From NCBI GenBank assembly GCA_016946835.1, contig JACVTC010000069.1, forward strand, positions 572,501 to 600,000: a stretch of 27,500 nt of DNA, given 5' to 3'. Shown piece after piece: positions 1 through 12,480 of the stretch (position 1 is the first letter of the stretch; each line of letters starts with the position of its first letter). Below the pieces are notes generated by a model, which worked only from the letters and a program-made list of their open reading frames with translations, did not search any database and was not told where the DNA came from. The position numbers and the translations under genes were made by a program. The DNA is from Neocallimastix lanati (nom. inval.) (Eukaryota; Neocallimastigomycota; Neocallimastigomycetes; Neocallimastigales; Neocallimastigaceae).

Positions 1-689
1 AAATAAATATTAATGTAATTTTTTACTGAGATTTTTTTTTTTTTTTTTTTTTTTTATTTTATTTTATTTTATTTTATTTTATTTTATTTTATTTTGGAAT
101 AAATAAATAAATAAAAAGGACGATAGAATAAAAAAATAAAAAAAGTTTTTATTTAATCAAAATTAATTTATATTAATTTTATATATAAATATATATATAT
201 TTTTTAATTATATATTTAATAGGGTGTCCAATACTAGGTATTCTAAATTGAAATTGTTCATTGATATTTTTTTTTTAAATAAGGAATAATAATATATATA
301 TATATATTTTTTTTAAAAAAAAAAAAAAAGGATGGTTTAATAATAATATTATTGATTGAAATAAATAAAAAAAAAAAAAAAAGGAAAATTTGCTAAGAAT
401 AGTAAGAATAGTTAAGATTAATAAAACCTTATATAACCAAACTGACAGTCTTATAAAAAAAAAAAAAAAAAAAAAAAAATTTAAAATATACCAATTTATT
501 ATTATTAAACTATAATTCTTTCTCTTAAAATTTAAAAAAATTATATTAATAAAATTATTAAATATAATATATAATATATAATATATATATATTTTTTTTT
601 CTTTATTTTCTCATTTTAAAAAATTATATATAAAACACTCATATAAATGATATATAAATAAATATATATATTATAAAGGTTATAAAGGT

Positions 690-727
<38 letters not shown>

Positions 728-1347
728 AAAATAAAGAGTTAAAAAAAAAAAAAAGAAAAGAAAAAAGAAAATAGTGGTTTTATTTTTGATATATTTAAAA
801 TATTTAAAATTTTTAATGTCAATATTTATATAATTCTTTATATGAGAAAAATAATAATAGTTATTTTTTTTTTTTTTTCTTGGTTTGATTGTGTATTTTA
901 TTTTATTATATTATATTAATGTTTTAATTAATATTTATATTTTTTATTTATTTTTTTTTTTTTTTAAAAAAAAAAACTTTTTTTTATATAATCATAATAT
1001 ATAATTTATATAATAAATTTTTATAATATTAAAGGAGTATAGATTATAAATATATTATTTCAAAATTATTCTTAACTCTTTTTTTTTTTTTTTTTTAAAA
1101 TAAAAAAAAAAAAAAAAGGTAAAATAAAAATAAAAATAACGTATAAATAATTATTGATATATTTATATAAATAAAAATAATATTATATTTATAATATGAA
1201 TTATGATAAAAAAAAAAAAAAAAAAAAAGGAGGATTATTATTTGTTATCAATATATATATTTTATATATAATATACATATTAATAATTTTAACATTAAAT
1301 ATTAATAATAATAATTATAATAACATGATGATGGGAATTAATTAAAA

Positions 1348-1389
<42 letters not shown>

Positions 1390-1453
1390 AGAGTTGGAAT
1401 TTTTTATTACTATTATTATTATTATTATTATAAAACCATTATTAATTTTTTTT
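1..1453. other. AT-rich intergenic spacer downstream of the N-acetylglutamate synthase gene
   Basis: No coding sequence is supported on either strand. The stretch is built of A and T homopolymers (for example 31-55, 691-723, 1206-1228), a TTTTA pentamer run at about 56-95, AT dinucleotide runs and a (TTA)n tract at 1349-1387. It is the 3' flank of the minus-strand gene ending at 1454, so the first few hundred bases left of 1454 should hold its 3' UTR. I could not pick a single polyadenylation signal because AATAAA-like words are everywhere. Confidence 0.6.
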
Positions 1454-3956
1454 TTATTTGTGTTTGAAAGATGCCGGTATATTTCTTACAATTTCACAAT
1501 AATTTTTGATAAAATGAGAACCACTTTCTCCATAATAGAATAAACGCCAATCTTGATGTTCCGTAGGTACAAATATACTACCTGATGAACGTTCAAAATA
1601 CCAATTATTTACTGGATTTTCAACACGACTTCTCCAAAGCATATTTGGATAATCACGCTTCATTCTCTTCCAGAGAATATCAGCAACACCAATACCTTGA
1701 CTATCCGGAGAAACTGCAAATTTATCTAAATAAGGTACACCTTTACCTCCATTGAAAAGATGACGACCTTCACGAGTGATAATCGAAGCTCCTTGATAAT
1801 CACCTGTAATAGTAATTGAATCTAATACTTCCTCTAATCTTTTAAAGTAATGTTCGGTATCAACCGGCTTTTTGAAGGATGAATTAAGAAGATTAAGCAA
1901 TTTTTCTCGATCAATGGTATCTAAAGAAGTATGCTTTGTAATTTTTAAACCTTGACGAATCAAGGTTGGTGGATATTTAAGGAAAGGTTGCAATTCCGAT
2001 TCTTGTTTTTGAAGAGTAATATTATCTGAACAAATAGGTTTATCAGTAATTAGGTTTGAAATAATAGATGGAGTTGAAGAAACGGAAGCAATAATAGCAG
2101 AGGTATAAACTGGAAGATTAGAAAGAATAATTTTCATGGTTTGTAATTCATAGAGCATTTGATATTTTCTTAATAAACCAATATTTAAAACATTTTTCAT
2201 TTCTTTATCAGTAGAGCCTGCTATACTGTTTTCATCCTTTCTATTTGATGTTTTTAATGATTTGGGGGTTTTATGAGAGGGATTGGTATCTAGAATAAGG
2301 TGAGATTGAGGGAATAAGGAAGTAGAGAAATTAGAATGAACAGAGTTAGAATTTGGCGTAGCCCGATTGAAAAGGTTAAGAGTTGAAGGCTTTGATAGGT
2401 GATAAGGAGAATTTGAAGATGTTGAAGAATGATTACTTAAGGCATTGGAATTTGTTATTTGTGAAGATTGAGATGGATAGAAACGAGTATAAGTACCCTT
2501 TTTAATAGTATTGATATCACTAATTTTACGATTGATATTAGCGAATTTATTATGTAATTTATTTTTACTTTTAATTTCTGCTTTCCATTTTTTAATTTCT
2601 TCATCCATACTATTTAATAATTCTTCATATTCATTAGCCAAATTAATAAAACCATAGTGATGACCTTTTGCACAAATACCACCATTATTATTAAGAACAA
2701 TTATTTTCATAGGATTTCCAAGACAATCATCTTCGATTAAAGCTTTTGAAAAGGAAATCATACTACGATCAAAATCAGTAGAAAAAAATTGTGAGTCACA
2801 AGATACAATTGGAATCAAAATAGGAATTTGATTAAGCTTTATTGCTGAACGAATTGGATCCATATTAACCTTTAAAGTTTTACTAACATAATCTGATTTA
2901 TCAATAATATTTTTTTTATGACTAAAGATGTTCTTTTCTAAATAAGCTACATCCTTTCTTTTTTCAGTTGAAAATACATTATTATAAAGTGGCATTGAGC
3001 GACCTCCCATTTCTTCGATAATGTTTGATATTCTTATGGTTTCATTTATCATCTTCATACGATACTCATCGGTATCTTTATAGTCTAATGGCCAATCAAC
3101 AAATATAACTGGCATTAAACCTAGATGATGAAGTTGAACTACAGTCGATCCAATTGTTTTTAATTCCTCATCTGTTAAGAGACTTGGAATTTTTATTAAT
3201 CCCAAATTTTCTTTAGCATTTGATTTTGAAAGTCCTTTAGCCTTTCTACTTCTCTCTCTTTTATTTTTAGAAGATAAAATTGAATTGTGAAATGATTGTG
3301 GAAAAGAACCAGCATAAATGTCAAGAAAATGTTGAGCTTCTCTTTTACTTGGTACTGTTTTTAAAATTTGATAAATTAATTCCTATAATATATATATATA
3401 TATATATTTATGAAATTAGGATAAAAAAAAACGAAATATTAATTTATTTTATTAAATTTTCAAAATTAAAATATATATATATATTAATTGCAAATATATA
3501 TATATAAAATTATATATATATACTTCTACATAATATATACATATAAATTTAAATAAAAATTTATATTTATATTTAAATAGAAATATATAATTAATTTTTT
3601 ACAAATATTATTGATATTTACTCTTTCTTTATTATTAATGTTACTGTTTAAGTCTAAATCATGATGTTTTAAATCAAAACCCTTTATTTAATAATTAATA
3701 TTATAATTTATTTATTAGGTATATATTAATATCTTTTAAATTAAAAAAATATTTAAACAATTCTAATTTTTCTTAAATATTATTATTATTTTTTTTTTCA
3801 TTATAAAAAAATATATATATAGCTTACATCAATATCCTCATTCTCTTTGAGTTTTAAAGCCGTATTTCCTGTTATGGTATAAAGATTTTTAAATTTAGGA
3901 ATACCTTGCTTTAAAAACTTATTACTAACTTTTGAATTTAAAATAATTGAAGCCAT
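1454..3956 (-). CDS. ARG2: N-acetylglutamate synthase (amino-acid acetyltransferase, Arg2 type), two exons
   Basis: Catalyses acetyl-CoA + L-glutamate to N-acetylglutamate, the first step of arginine/ornithine synthesis, expected in the mitochondrion-derived organelle. The coding sequence joins 3956-3828 (43 codons) to 3382-1454 (642 codons plus TAA), giving 685 residues, within the fungal Arg2 range. The join is in phase 0, and the restored N-terminal part reads ELIYQILKTVPSKREA, matching the family's start of the amino-acid-kinase-like domain. The C-terminal acetyltransferase domain is clear: YLDKFAVSPDSQGIG at about 594-608 and NPVNNWYFERSSG at about 632-644. Residues 1-37 lack acidic residues and are rich in K, S, N and I, as in an organelle targeting peptide. 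A Ser/Asn-rich insert of about 100 residues (about 340-440) splits the kinase-like half. A reading that begins at 3205 starts at an internal Leu codon (TTG) and misses 102 N-terminal residues. No neighbour suggests an operon or cluster. Confidence 0.93.
3383..3827 (-). other. Intron of the N-acetylglutamate synthase gene (445 bp)
   Basis: GTAAGC donor at 3827 and TATTATAG acceptor ending at 3383 on the minus strand. The interior is almost pure AT with stops in all frames. At 445 bp it is longer than the two introns of the chitin-binding gene at the other end of the window (142 and 102 bp). Confidence 0.85.
3828..3956 (-). CDS. ARG2: Exon 1 of the N-acetylglutamate synthase gene
   Basis: The ATG lies at 3956-3954 and is preceded on the coding strand by an A-rich run, a favourable fungal start context. 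The exon encodes 43 residues beginning MASIILNSKVSNKF and ending ENEDID, then meets a GTAAGC donor. It is the likely targeting segment. The start is chosen because it is the first ATG of the open frame and joins exon 2 in phase. Confidence 0.85.
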
Positions 3957-5160
3957 TTTTTTTTCTTTTATTTGCTTGTTTGTTTATTAAATGTAAAATT
4001 TAAAAAATAATAATGAAAAAATAATAATAATTCTACGATAATAAATTAAAATTAAAAGTGTTTATGTATGTAATAATTTAGATAGGTGATTATTATTTTT
4101 TTTTTTAATTAAATTTTTATTTTATGGATATTTTCGTATATTAATTTCTTTTTAATTAAAATGATTTTTATTAATAATTAATTAAATTATTACTATTAAA
4201 AAAAAGTAATATGCTTTATTAAAAATTTTTTATTTTTCTATACTATATTGTTTTTTTTAATAATATCCTAATTATTATATATTTTTTTCTTTTTTCGTTC
4301 TTGTATTTTCGTTTTTTATATATATATATATAAAAAATAATATATATTATATATTTTTAAAAAAAAGTATTGTAAATTTGATTATAATAGATTCAATAAT
4401 GTGCTTTTTTGTAAAAATATATTTATAATTATTTATCTTTAATTATATATAAATATAATTAATAACTTTTGATAACTAATTTTATTTGTGCTATTCCATG
4501 GTAAAGTATTTAAAGAATTGCTATATAATTATATTAACAATGAATGAAATCATTGTTTTAATTATATAAAATACTAATTTTTTTTAATAAGATTATTATT
4601 ATTGCTAAATTAAAAAAAAATAATAATAAAGATAAAAGTAAAACTTTCACCTTTTTATATAAAATTGAAAATATAAAAATTTTTTCGTTTTTTTTTTTTT
4701 TTTTTTAAATAATAAAAAAAGTAATAAAAATTAAAAAAAAAAAAAAAAAAAAAAAAGTATATAAAAAAATAATAAAATAATTTTTAATTATATGTTATTA
4801 TTATTATTCTTTTTTTTTTTTTTTAAATTATAATTTTAAAAATAAAAATATGAATATAAAATTAATAATATAAATCTTAATAACTAAATAAATTAAATAA
4901 AAAAAAAATTTTTTTATATTATTATTATATAAAATTAAAAATATATTCTTATAAAAAAAAAATTTTATTTATTTATTTATTTTTATTTATTAATTCATTA
5001 AATTATTTATTATTTATTAATTTATTTATTATTTTTTTTCTTATATTTTTATTATCATTCTAATTCTTATTTATTCTTATTCTTATTTATCTTATTCCTA
5101 TTCCTATTATTTATTATTTATTATTTATTATATATTATTATATATTATTATATATTATTA
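3957..5160. other. Upstream flank of the N-acetylglutamate synthase gene and AT spacer
   Basis: Contains the promoter region of the minus-strand gene by position, but no motif stands out against the AT background. Poly-T and poly-A tracts face each other at 4682-4706 and 4733-4756. A TTATT/TATTA-type low-complexity stretch covers about 4960-5160. No coding sequence is seen. Confidence 0.5.
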
Positions 5161-5428
5161 ATATTAAGGTACTTTTTTTTTATTTCGAAAGATTAATTAA
5201 ACCCTATTTAATATATATTAGTGTATATTGTAATATATGTAAACATTTCTATTAAATATTTAAATAATACATAAAATAATTTAAAAACATTACATTATCA
5301 ATATATTATTATAATATATTAAAATAAAAACGCAGCAAAGCAAAAGATATATATTGATGTATAATATAATATATATAACTTTATTAATATTATTTTTAAA
5401 AAATTTTTAAATGTAACATTGGCATGTA

Positions 5429-5458
5429 ACATATATTACAATTAATTGTAATATATGT
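5429..5458. repeat. Perfect 30-bp palindrome
   Basis: The 15 bases ACATATATTACAATT are followed directly by their exact reverse complement, with no spacer. The half-site word TTGTAATATATGT also occurs at about 5228-5240. It could be extruded as a cruciform or be a dimer binding site, but in DNA this AT-rich it may have no function. Confidence 0.6.
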
Positions 5459-6100
5459 ATCTCAATTTTTATATTGATTTCTTCAATCCAACAAAATTTC
5501 AATTTAAAATGTCTTTTCCATTTATTTTTTTTTTTTTTTTTAAATTTTTTTTTTTTTTATTTATTTATAAAAATCTCAATTTTCTTTTTATTCCATTATT
5601 CAATTCAATATTTCAATATAATTAATACATGGATAAATTATCTTTTAAATACATCAAATGTATTGGAATAGGTTGAATGTATTCATTACAATAATGAATT
5701 GAATCAAAATATAAAGTATTATTAATCAAGATATACGTAAACTATAGAAATAAATAAAAATCTTTTAAATTCTTATTTTATTCGTCATATATTACTATAA
5801 AATTGCCTTTATAATAAATATTAAATTTTAATTTATAATAAACTTAACAAAGGATAAAGTATTAAATAAAATAAAAGCATAAATATTCTTAAATGTATAC
5901 ATTTTCAATTATTTATTATTTAATGATTAAAATAATACTGTATACATTATGTCTATTATATAAAAATAAAGAGAATGATTGAACTTTACAAAGATTCAAT
6001 CATACTTTTACTATTTATTTAAATCATAAATTCAACCATAATTATTAGTTAATAATTAAATATAAATTTGAATAAAATAACGTAATAATTAATATTACTA

Positions 6101-6258
6101 TTTATTATTTATTAATAAATACTCTTTCTATTATTATTTATTATTAATTATTTATTATTTATTAATAAATACTCTTTTTATTATTAATTATTTATTATTT
6201 ATTAATAAATACTCTTTTTATTATTTATTATTTATTATTTATTAATAAATACTCTTTA
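6101..6258. repeat. Tandem copies of a TTATTAATAAATACTCTTT unit
   Basis: The word ATTAATAAATACTCTTT appears four times, at about 6111, 6161, 6201 and 6241, separated by TTATTATTTATT-type filler. The filler is the complement of the heptanucleotide satellite at 8800-9490. Spacing is about 40-50 bp, so this looks like local duplication of a degenerate satellite. Confidence 0.6.
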
Positions 6259-8799
6259 TTATTTATTATTTAATTATTTATTATTTATTATTAAATTATT
6301 TAATATTCAATTATATATTTTTAATCATATGATAATATATTATAAAAATATTTATATTTCGATCATTTGTATTTTATTCTATATATAGTTTTCGTCCTTC
6401 TAAGAAAGTAGACATAGATTTAAAACTATTGACATTATGATCAATAAAGTGATGTCCATTAGTAATTCAATAATAATAAAATAATAGTTAATACTAAATT
6501 TTATATTAATAATAGATTTTATCATTAAATCAGTTGTTGAAGATTTTAGAAATAATGATAGTTCATATATGGATTAAAAGATTTATAATTAAAACAATAA
6601 TTCTATCACAATACAATAAAAATATTTTTAATTCATTTCTGTTATAATATTATAATATTTATAAAGTTTTAATTATATAATAATATTAGTAATAAAATTA
6701 AAGTTTATTTCTATATATATATATTTAATAATTATTAGTTGCAAAAAAAAAAACTTTTTTTTAATAGATTTGAGGATATAGTTTACGACATATAAGTATA
6801 TATACTATATAATTTTCTTGTCATTTAGTATAATTTTATTAATTTCTTATATGTGTATTAGTTATTTATTCAATTCGACTTTTCAACTAAAAATAAAATA
6901 ATACATAACTATAATAAAAATAAAATAGAATAAATGAATAACACTAATTAAAGAATATTACATAATAAAATTATGAATAATAAATGAATAAATTATATTT
7001 AATTAAAATTTATTTTTAAACTATTATAAAAGAAAATTTTGGTTTTCTTTTTTTCATTTTTAAGATTCTTGGCCCCTTTTTTTTATTAATGCTTAGTAAC
7101 TAAATGATTTGAAAGATGTCTTAAAAATTTTTATTAAAAATATTTAATATATAAATATTATATTAAATTTTTTTTATTTAAAAAATAAACTACATATATT
7201 TTATTAAAAATATATATTTGAAATTCATCATATAACATATATATAAATTATGAAATAAAATAAAAAAATAAAGAAAATATGGTTATTTAGTTAAATAATA
7301 ATAATAAAAAAAAATACATAAATAGTTAAAAAATTAATATTATTAATATTATCCTCTTTTTATTTTTTATTTATTATTATTATTATTATTATTTTTTTTT
7401 TTTTTTTTTTTTTTTTTTGTTTAGAGTTATTATTGTTAGTAATCATTAATCAAATCTGACAATTTATTTTAGAATTAAATTTATTTTTTAAGCTTTAACT
7501 AAAATAATTAAATATTATATTCATTATATATAAATTTTTAATCAATATTTTATTACTATTGTATTATAAATAAATTTATGTTGATATTTATTATTTATTA
7601 TTATTAATATTATTATTTTATAATTATAATTATTTTAATTATCATAATTTATTATTGTTATATTTATATTTATTATTATTGTTATTATTATGCTCTTTAA
7701 TTAAAATTTATTAATATAAAATTTTATTAAAGTATATGTATATATATATTTAAAATTTTATGAAATATTCTTCAATTCTATATTTTTTATATTATATTAT
7801 TAGGAATAATATTAATTTTGAAGATCTAAGCCTAAAAAAAAAAAAATGAACTATCATTAGCATATGAATTTTTGTTATTATAATAATAATAAAAAAAATT
7901 ATTCTTTAATTATAAATACGAAATGAATAAACAATGTTCTATTAATAACTATTAATATTATAAAAATTAAGACAATGATTTTACATTACTTTACTAAACC
8001 AAAAATTTTTCTTTTGGTTAGTTTTTTTTTTTTTTTTAACATCGATAAAAAAAAATGTTATCATTATATCTAATCATAATTACATATAAAAATATCCTCT
8101 TAAAAAACTTTAATTACTATTTATAACATGGATTAATAACTTTAATTAAATGTTATTATTCATAAAGATATTATTTAAAATTTTAATTAATATATATTTT
8201 TATAATTACTAATTATTGAAATAATTATAATTATTACTGTAAAAACTATTTGTTTTTCTATTATAACAAAAATTTTAATAACTATATATATTTAATTGAA
8301 TAGTATATATTTCTTGCTATTATTTATTTAAATAAATGTATCTATACTTTTTTATCTTACATATATTTTCTTATTTTATATTTAATTAAATATATGTTTA
8401 TTTCTTATTATTATATAATTAATTAAATATATATTTTTTTCTCATATTTTATTTTTAATTAGTTTATTTCTTTCATATTAATATTTAACAGGTATCATCT
8501 TAATTAGCAAATATGGATTATAATCCTTTTTTAATTCTATTCTTTGATCAAATGGATTAGTTTATTTTTTAAAAATTAAAAATTTTATACTATTTAAGAT
8601 TTAATATAAATATCTATATAATTAAATCTATAGAACACTTTATATTTTAATATATATTATCAAATCGACCAATAATCAACAAAATTTATTTCGAATATAT
8701 GGAGATTTTATATGGATTACATATATTTAAGATTTATATAAATAAAATTAATTTTAAATATTTCTATAAACATTAAGTTTTAAAAAATAGTATTAATAG

Positions 8800-9490
8800 T
8801 AGATAATAAATAATAAATAATAAATAATAAATAATAAATAATAAATAATAAATAATAAATAATAAATAATAAATAATAAATAATAAATAATAAATAATAA
8901 ATAATAAATAATAAATAATAAATAATAAATAATAAATAAATAATTGAATAATAAATAATAAATAATAAATAATAAATAATAAATAATAAATAATAAATAA
9001 TAAATAATAAATAATAAATAAATAATTGAATAATAAATAATAAATAATAAATAATAAATAATAAATAATAAATAATAAATAATAAATAATAAATAATAAA
9101 TAATAAATAATAAATAATAAATAATAAATAATAAATAATAAATAATAAAAAATAAATAATCAATAATAAATAATCAATAATAAATAATAAATAATAAATA
9201 ATAAATAATAAATAATAAATAATAAATAATAAATAATAAATAATAAATAATAAATAATAAATAATAAATAAATAATTAAATAATAAATAATTAATTAAAT
9301 AATAAATAATAAATAATTGAATAATAAATAATAAATAATAAATAATTAAATAATTAAATAATAAATAATAAATAATAAATAATAAATAAATAATTAAATA
9401 ATAAATAATTAATTAAATAATAAATAATAAATAATTGAATAATAAATAATAAATAATAAATAATAAATAATTAAATAATTAAATAATAAT
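8800..9490. repeat. Heptanucleotide satellite (TAATAAA)n with higher-order structure
   Basis: About 690 bp of near-perfect 7-bp units (TAATAAA), interrupted by variant units containing AATTGAAT at about 8942, 9025, 9316 and 9433 and by TTAATTAAAT at 9291 and 9409. The variant blocks recur with a period of about 118 bp at the right end, showing that segments larger than the basic unit were duplicated. The minus strand is open for 127 codons over 8780-9163, but the product is only a periodic I/Y/L/F translation of the repeat, so no gene is called. Confidence 0.9.
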
Positions 9491-9947
9491 AATAGTAAAT
9501 ATTGAATAAAATTTATTATTTTTAATAGAAATTTATCATATAATTAATTATTAATAAATGATTATTTTTTTTAGTAAATTTAAAATGTTTAATTTCTAGA
9601 ACAATAGGAAATTTTAATATTATTATTATACTTTAAATTTTTGATTTATTTTAAAAAACTTTAAGATATATTATATATTATTATTACTATTTTGTTTTTT
9701 ATATTTTTAATATTTTTATTATTATTAATATAAAATAAAAATAATTTATATTTTAAAAACAAATAGTAATTCAACTAATAATTTTTTTTAGAAAGTTTCT
9801 TTAATTCCTTTTAATTCTAGAAAAAAATAAAAAAGAGGTGGCTATAGAGAGTATATTAATAATCACAAGTACACTTTTATATAAGACTAATACTAATATA
9901 TATTTATCTATGTGTTTCTAATTCACCTAATTATTACTAAAATTTTA

Positions 9948-9980
<33 letters not shown>

Positions 9981-10564
9981 TATTATATATTATAAAATTT
10001 TTATATTTATAATTAATTTAAATATAGAATATATTAAAATATTATTTAAGAAAAATATAATAATATTATTAATATTTTAAAGGTTTATTAATTTAAAGGA
10101 AAAATAAGTATAATTTTTCTATAAATATATATTTAATGATGTATTATAATGTTTGTAAAAAAAAAGTTAGTATTAATTAAATCCGTAATGATAATACTAA
10201 TAAATAAATAAATAAATAAATAATAACTAAATATATTTATTAATTATTTTCAAAAAATATGATATTTTATTTTAATTAATAAAAATAATATCTAAAGATT
10301 TATTAAATTTATGTTACATCAACGAATTTATAAATAAAAAATATTAAATAAAAACTTTAATTATTATAAAAATTATATTGAAATATAGCAATAATAAATA
10401 AATTTTCCTTGTGTTTAATTACTTAAAATTGTTTTTTTTTTTTTTTTTATTCTCATTATTTAATTAATCCTAATTTATCAATTTTAATAAAATAAATTTG
10501 ATCAAAGATTAAATAAAATATTTAATTATATTAATTATTGATATTAATGATATCATTCTCATTC

Positions 10565-10598
<34 letters not shown>

Positions 10599-11508
10599 TT
10601 CATTTTATTATTAATAGATATTTTATTTTTACCTAAGTTTTTACATAAGAGTAAAATGTAAAATATTGTGTATATTTAAAATAAAAAAAAAATTAAAATA
10701 TTGTGTATATTTAAAATAAAAAAAAAAAAAAATTAAAATATTGTGTATATTTATAATAATTATAGAAATGCTATATTATTTTCTCTATGTATATTATATA
10801 AATTTTAACAATGTTAAAATAAGGCAAAATAAAAATATACATTACTAATTATTATGGAAGATATTAGTTAAAAACATATTTTTAAAAATGTAAAATAAAT
10901 AAAATAAAATTGATAATACAGTATTATAAAGTAATAAAGTTCTAATAAAGATTAAATAAATATATATTTTTTATCAATTTATTTTTAATAATTATAAAAT
11001 ATACTATTAAAAGGTATATTATTATATTCTATTCTTTAATTGATTTAAGAACATTATTTTTTTAAAGATGCAAAATAGAAATAAAAGTATTATAGAACAT
11101 AGTAACAAAATGCTTCATTATAATCGTATTCTTAAAAATATAATTTATTTATTTTCAAATATCATGGTATTATGCTGTTTTAACGATTTAATTTAAAATT
11201 ATATTAATATATAATAAAAATTTGAATATTTAAAAAAATAGTATATAAATGTCATTAATATGAATTAAAATATAAATAAAATTATAACTTTAAAGAAATG
11301 AACTAATATTATTATTTTTCAATTAATAAATATTAAACATTAGCAAAATATAATCTTAAAATTTAATAGATTTTATATTGACACTTTGAGATTAATATTA
11401 TAGAGAGTTGTTAATGATGTATATAACAGAGAAAGAATTCAGTATTAGTAATTTCATCTATGATAGTGTAGAATGATATCTAATAAAAAAATATATATTT
11501 CAGGTGTA

Positions 11509-11544
<36 letters not shown>

Positions 11545-12142
11545 TACATATTTAATATATTATTATATATTACTTATTTACTTTATTATTATTATATATT
11601 ATAATTTACTTCTTTAATTTATTATTATCATTTACATATTTATTTATTATGTTATTTATTTATTTATTATTATTATTAATTTAATTATTATTATTTATGG
11701 AATTAGTATTTATTAATATAGGGTGATATTAATAATACTATCTAATTATAAATATTACTTATTTAGTAATTAAAATAATAGTAAATATTAAATGCAATAT
11801 TAATTATATTAAACATGATTTCATACATCTAATATAATAAACATTAAAGATGTTTTATATATTTCAATATAATAAGAATTTTATTTTAGTAAAAAATTAT
11901 TTAACAAAATGATATATTGTATCAAATTAATATTATTCTATTAAATAAAATAAAAAGATAATATAAACTTTTCCTGTCAAAATAGTATATTGTTAAACGA
12001 ACATTAAATATGTATTTATTCATTTTTTTTTTTTTTTTGAGTATGTGAAAATGTGAAAAAAGGATTTTATTAAATATGAATTATTGTTTTAGTTTTGATT
12101 ATTATTATTATGAAAGAGATATTCATATATTATATTTTAGTT

Positions 12143-12178
<36 letters not shown>

Positions 12179-12480
12179 TATATATGAAAATAAATCTGTA
12201 GAAGAAGTAAAATCAATATTTAAATCAACTATTTTCTTTTCATAAAATTTCGATTCCATAAAGTTAAGCGTTTTTTCTATAGCTAAAATTTAAAAATTGT
12301 AGCCATATAAATATATGAAAAAATATTATCCAATTATTCCATCATTAAAATATTTCTATGTACTATTATAAAAAAAAAAAAAAAAAAAGTTGAAATAAAC
12401 GATTTTTTAATTATTATTATTAATTTATTGGTTGACTAGTTTAAAAAAAAAAAAAAAAAAAAACAAATAATAATTAATAG
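9491..12480. other. Gene-free AT spacer
   Basis: Holds poly-T runs (9950-9979, 10570-10600, 12147-12175), the short repeat at 10655-10755 and a (TTA)n tract at about 11509-11543. Brief open stretches, such as plus strand about 11407-11475, are 25 codons or less and show no family resemblance. Confidence 0.5.
10655..10755 (+). repeat. Three tandem copies of an ATTGTGTATATTT-poly(A) unit
   Basis: AAAATATTGTGTATATTTA occurs three times with the ATTGTG word starting at 10664, 10700 and 10740. The first two copies are followed by poly-A of different lengths. The unit is about 36-40 bp. Confidence 0.75.

Larger units (their letters stand above)
5161..8785. other. Gene-free AT spacer
   Basis: Apart from the 30-bp palindrome and the tandem repeat at 6101-6258, I find nothing coding. 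The only slightly less AT-rich point is about 6358-6460, where the minus strand has a 31-codon open stretch (ITNGHHFIDHNVNSFK and on), too short to call. Long T-runs sit at 5526-5540 and 7391-7418. Confidence 0.5.

Noticed and set aside
3280-3507. 75-codon plus-strand frame
   Set aside because: Antisense to exon 2 and the intron of N-acetylglutamate synthase, ending in AT-repeat-derived Ile/Tyr residues.
5474-5671. 65-codon plus-strand frame rich in Phe
   Set aside because: Produced by T homopolymers (5526-5560); no features of a real protein.
6358-6460. 31-codon minus-strand open stretch (ITNGHHFIDHNVNSFK…)
   Set aside because: Slightly less AT-rich than its flanks and reads like protein, but it is too short, bounded by stops and has no partner exons.
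8780-9163. 127-codon minus-strand open frame
   Set aside because: It is the in-frame translation of the heptanucleotide satellite, a monotonous Ile/Tyr/Leu/Phe peptide; the repeat lacks stops in that frame by chance.
8800-9490. Telomere-like or CRISPR-like repeat
   Set aside because: The TAATAAA unit is not a known telomere repeat and lies internally; there are no unique spacers between units, so it is an ordinary satellite.
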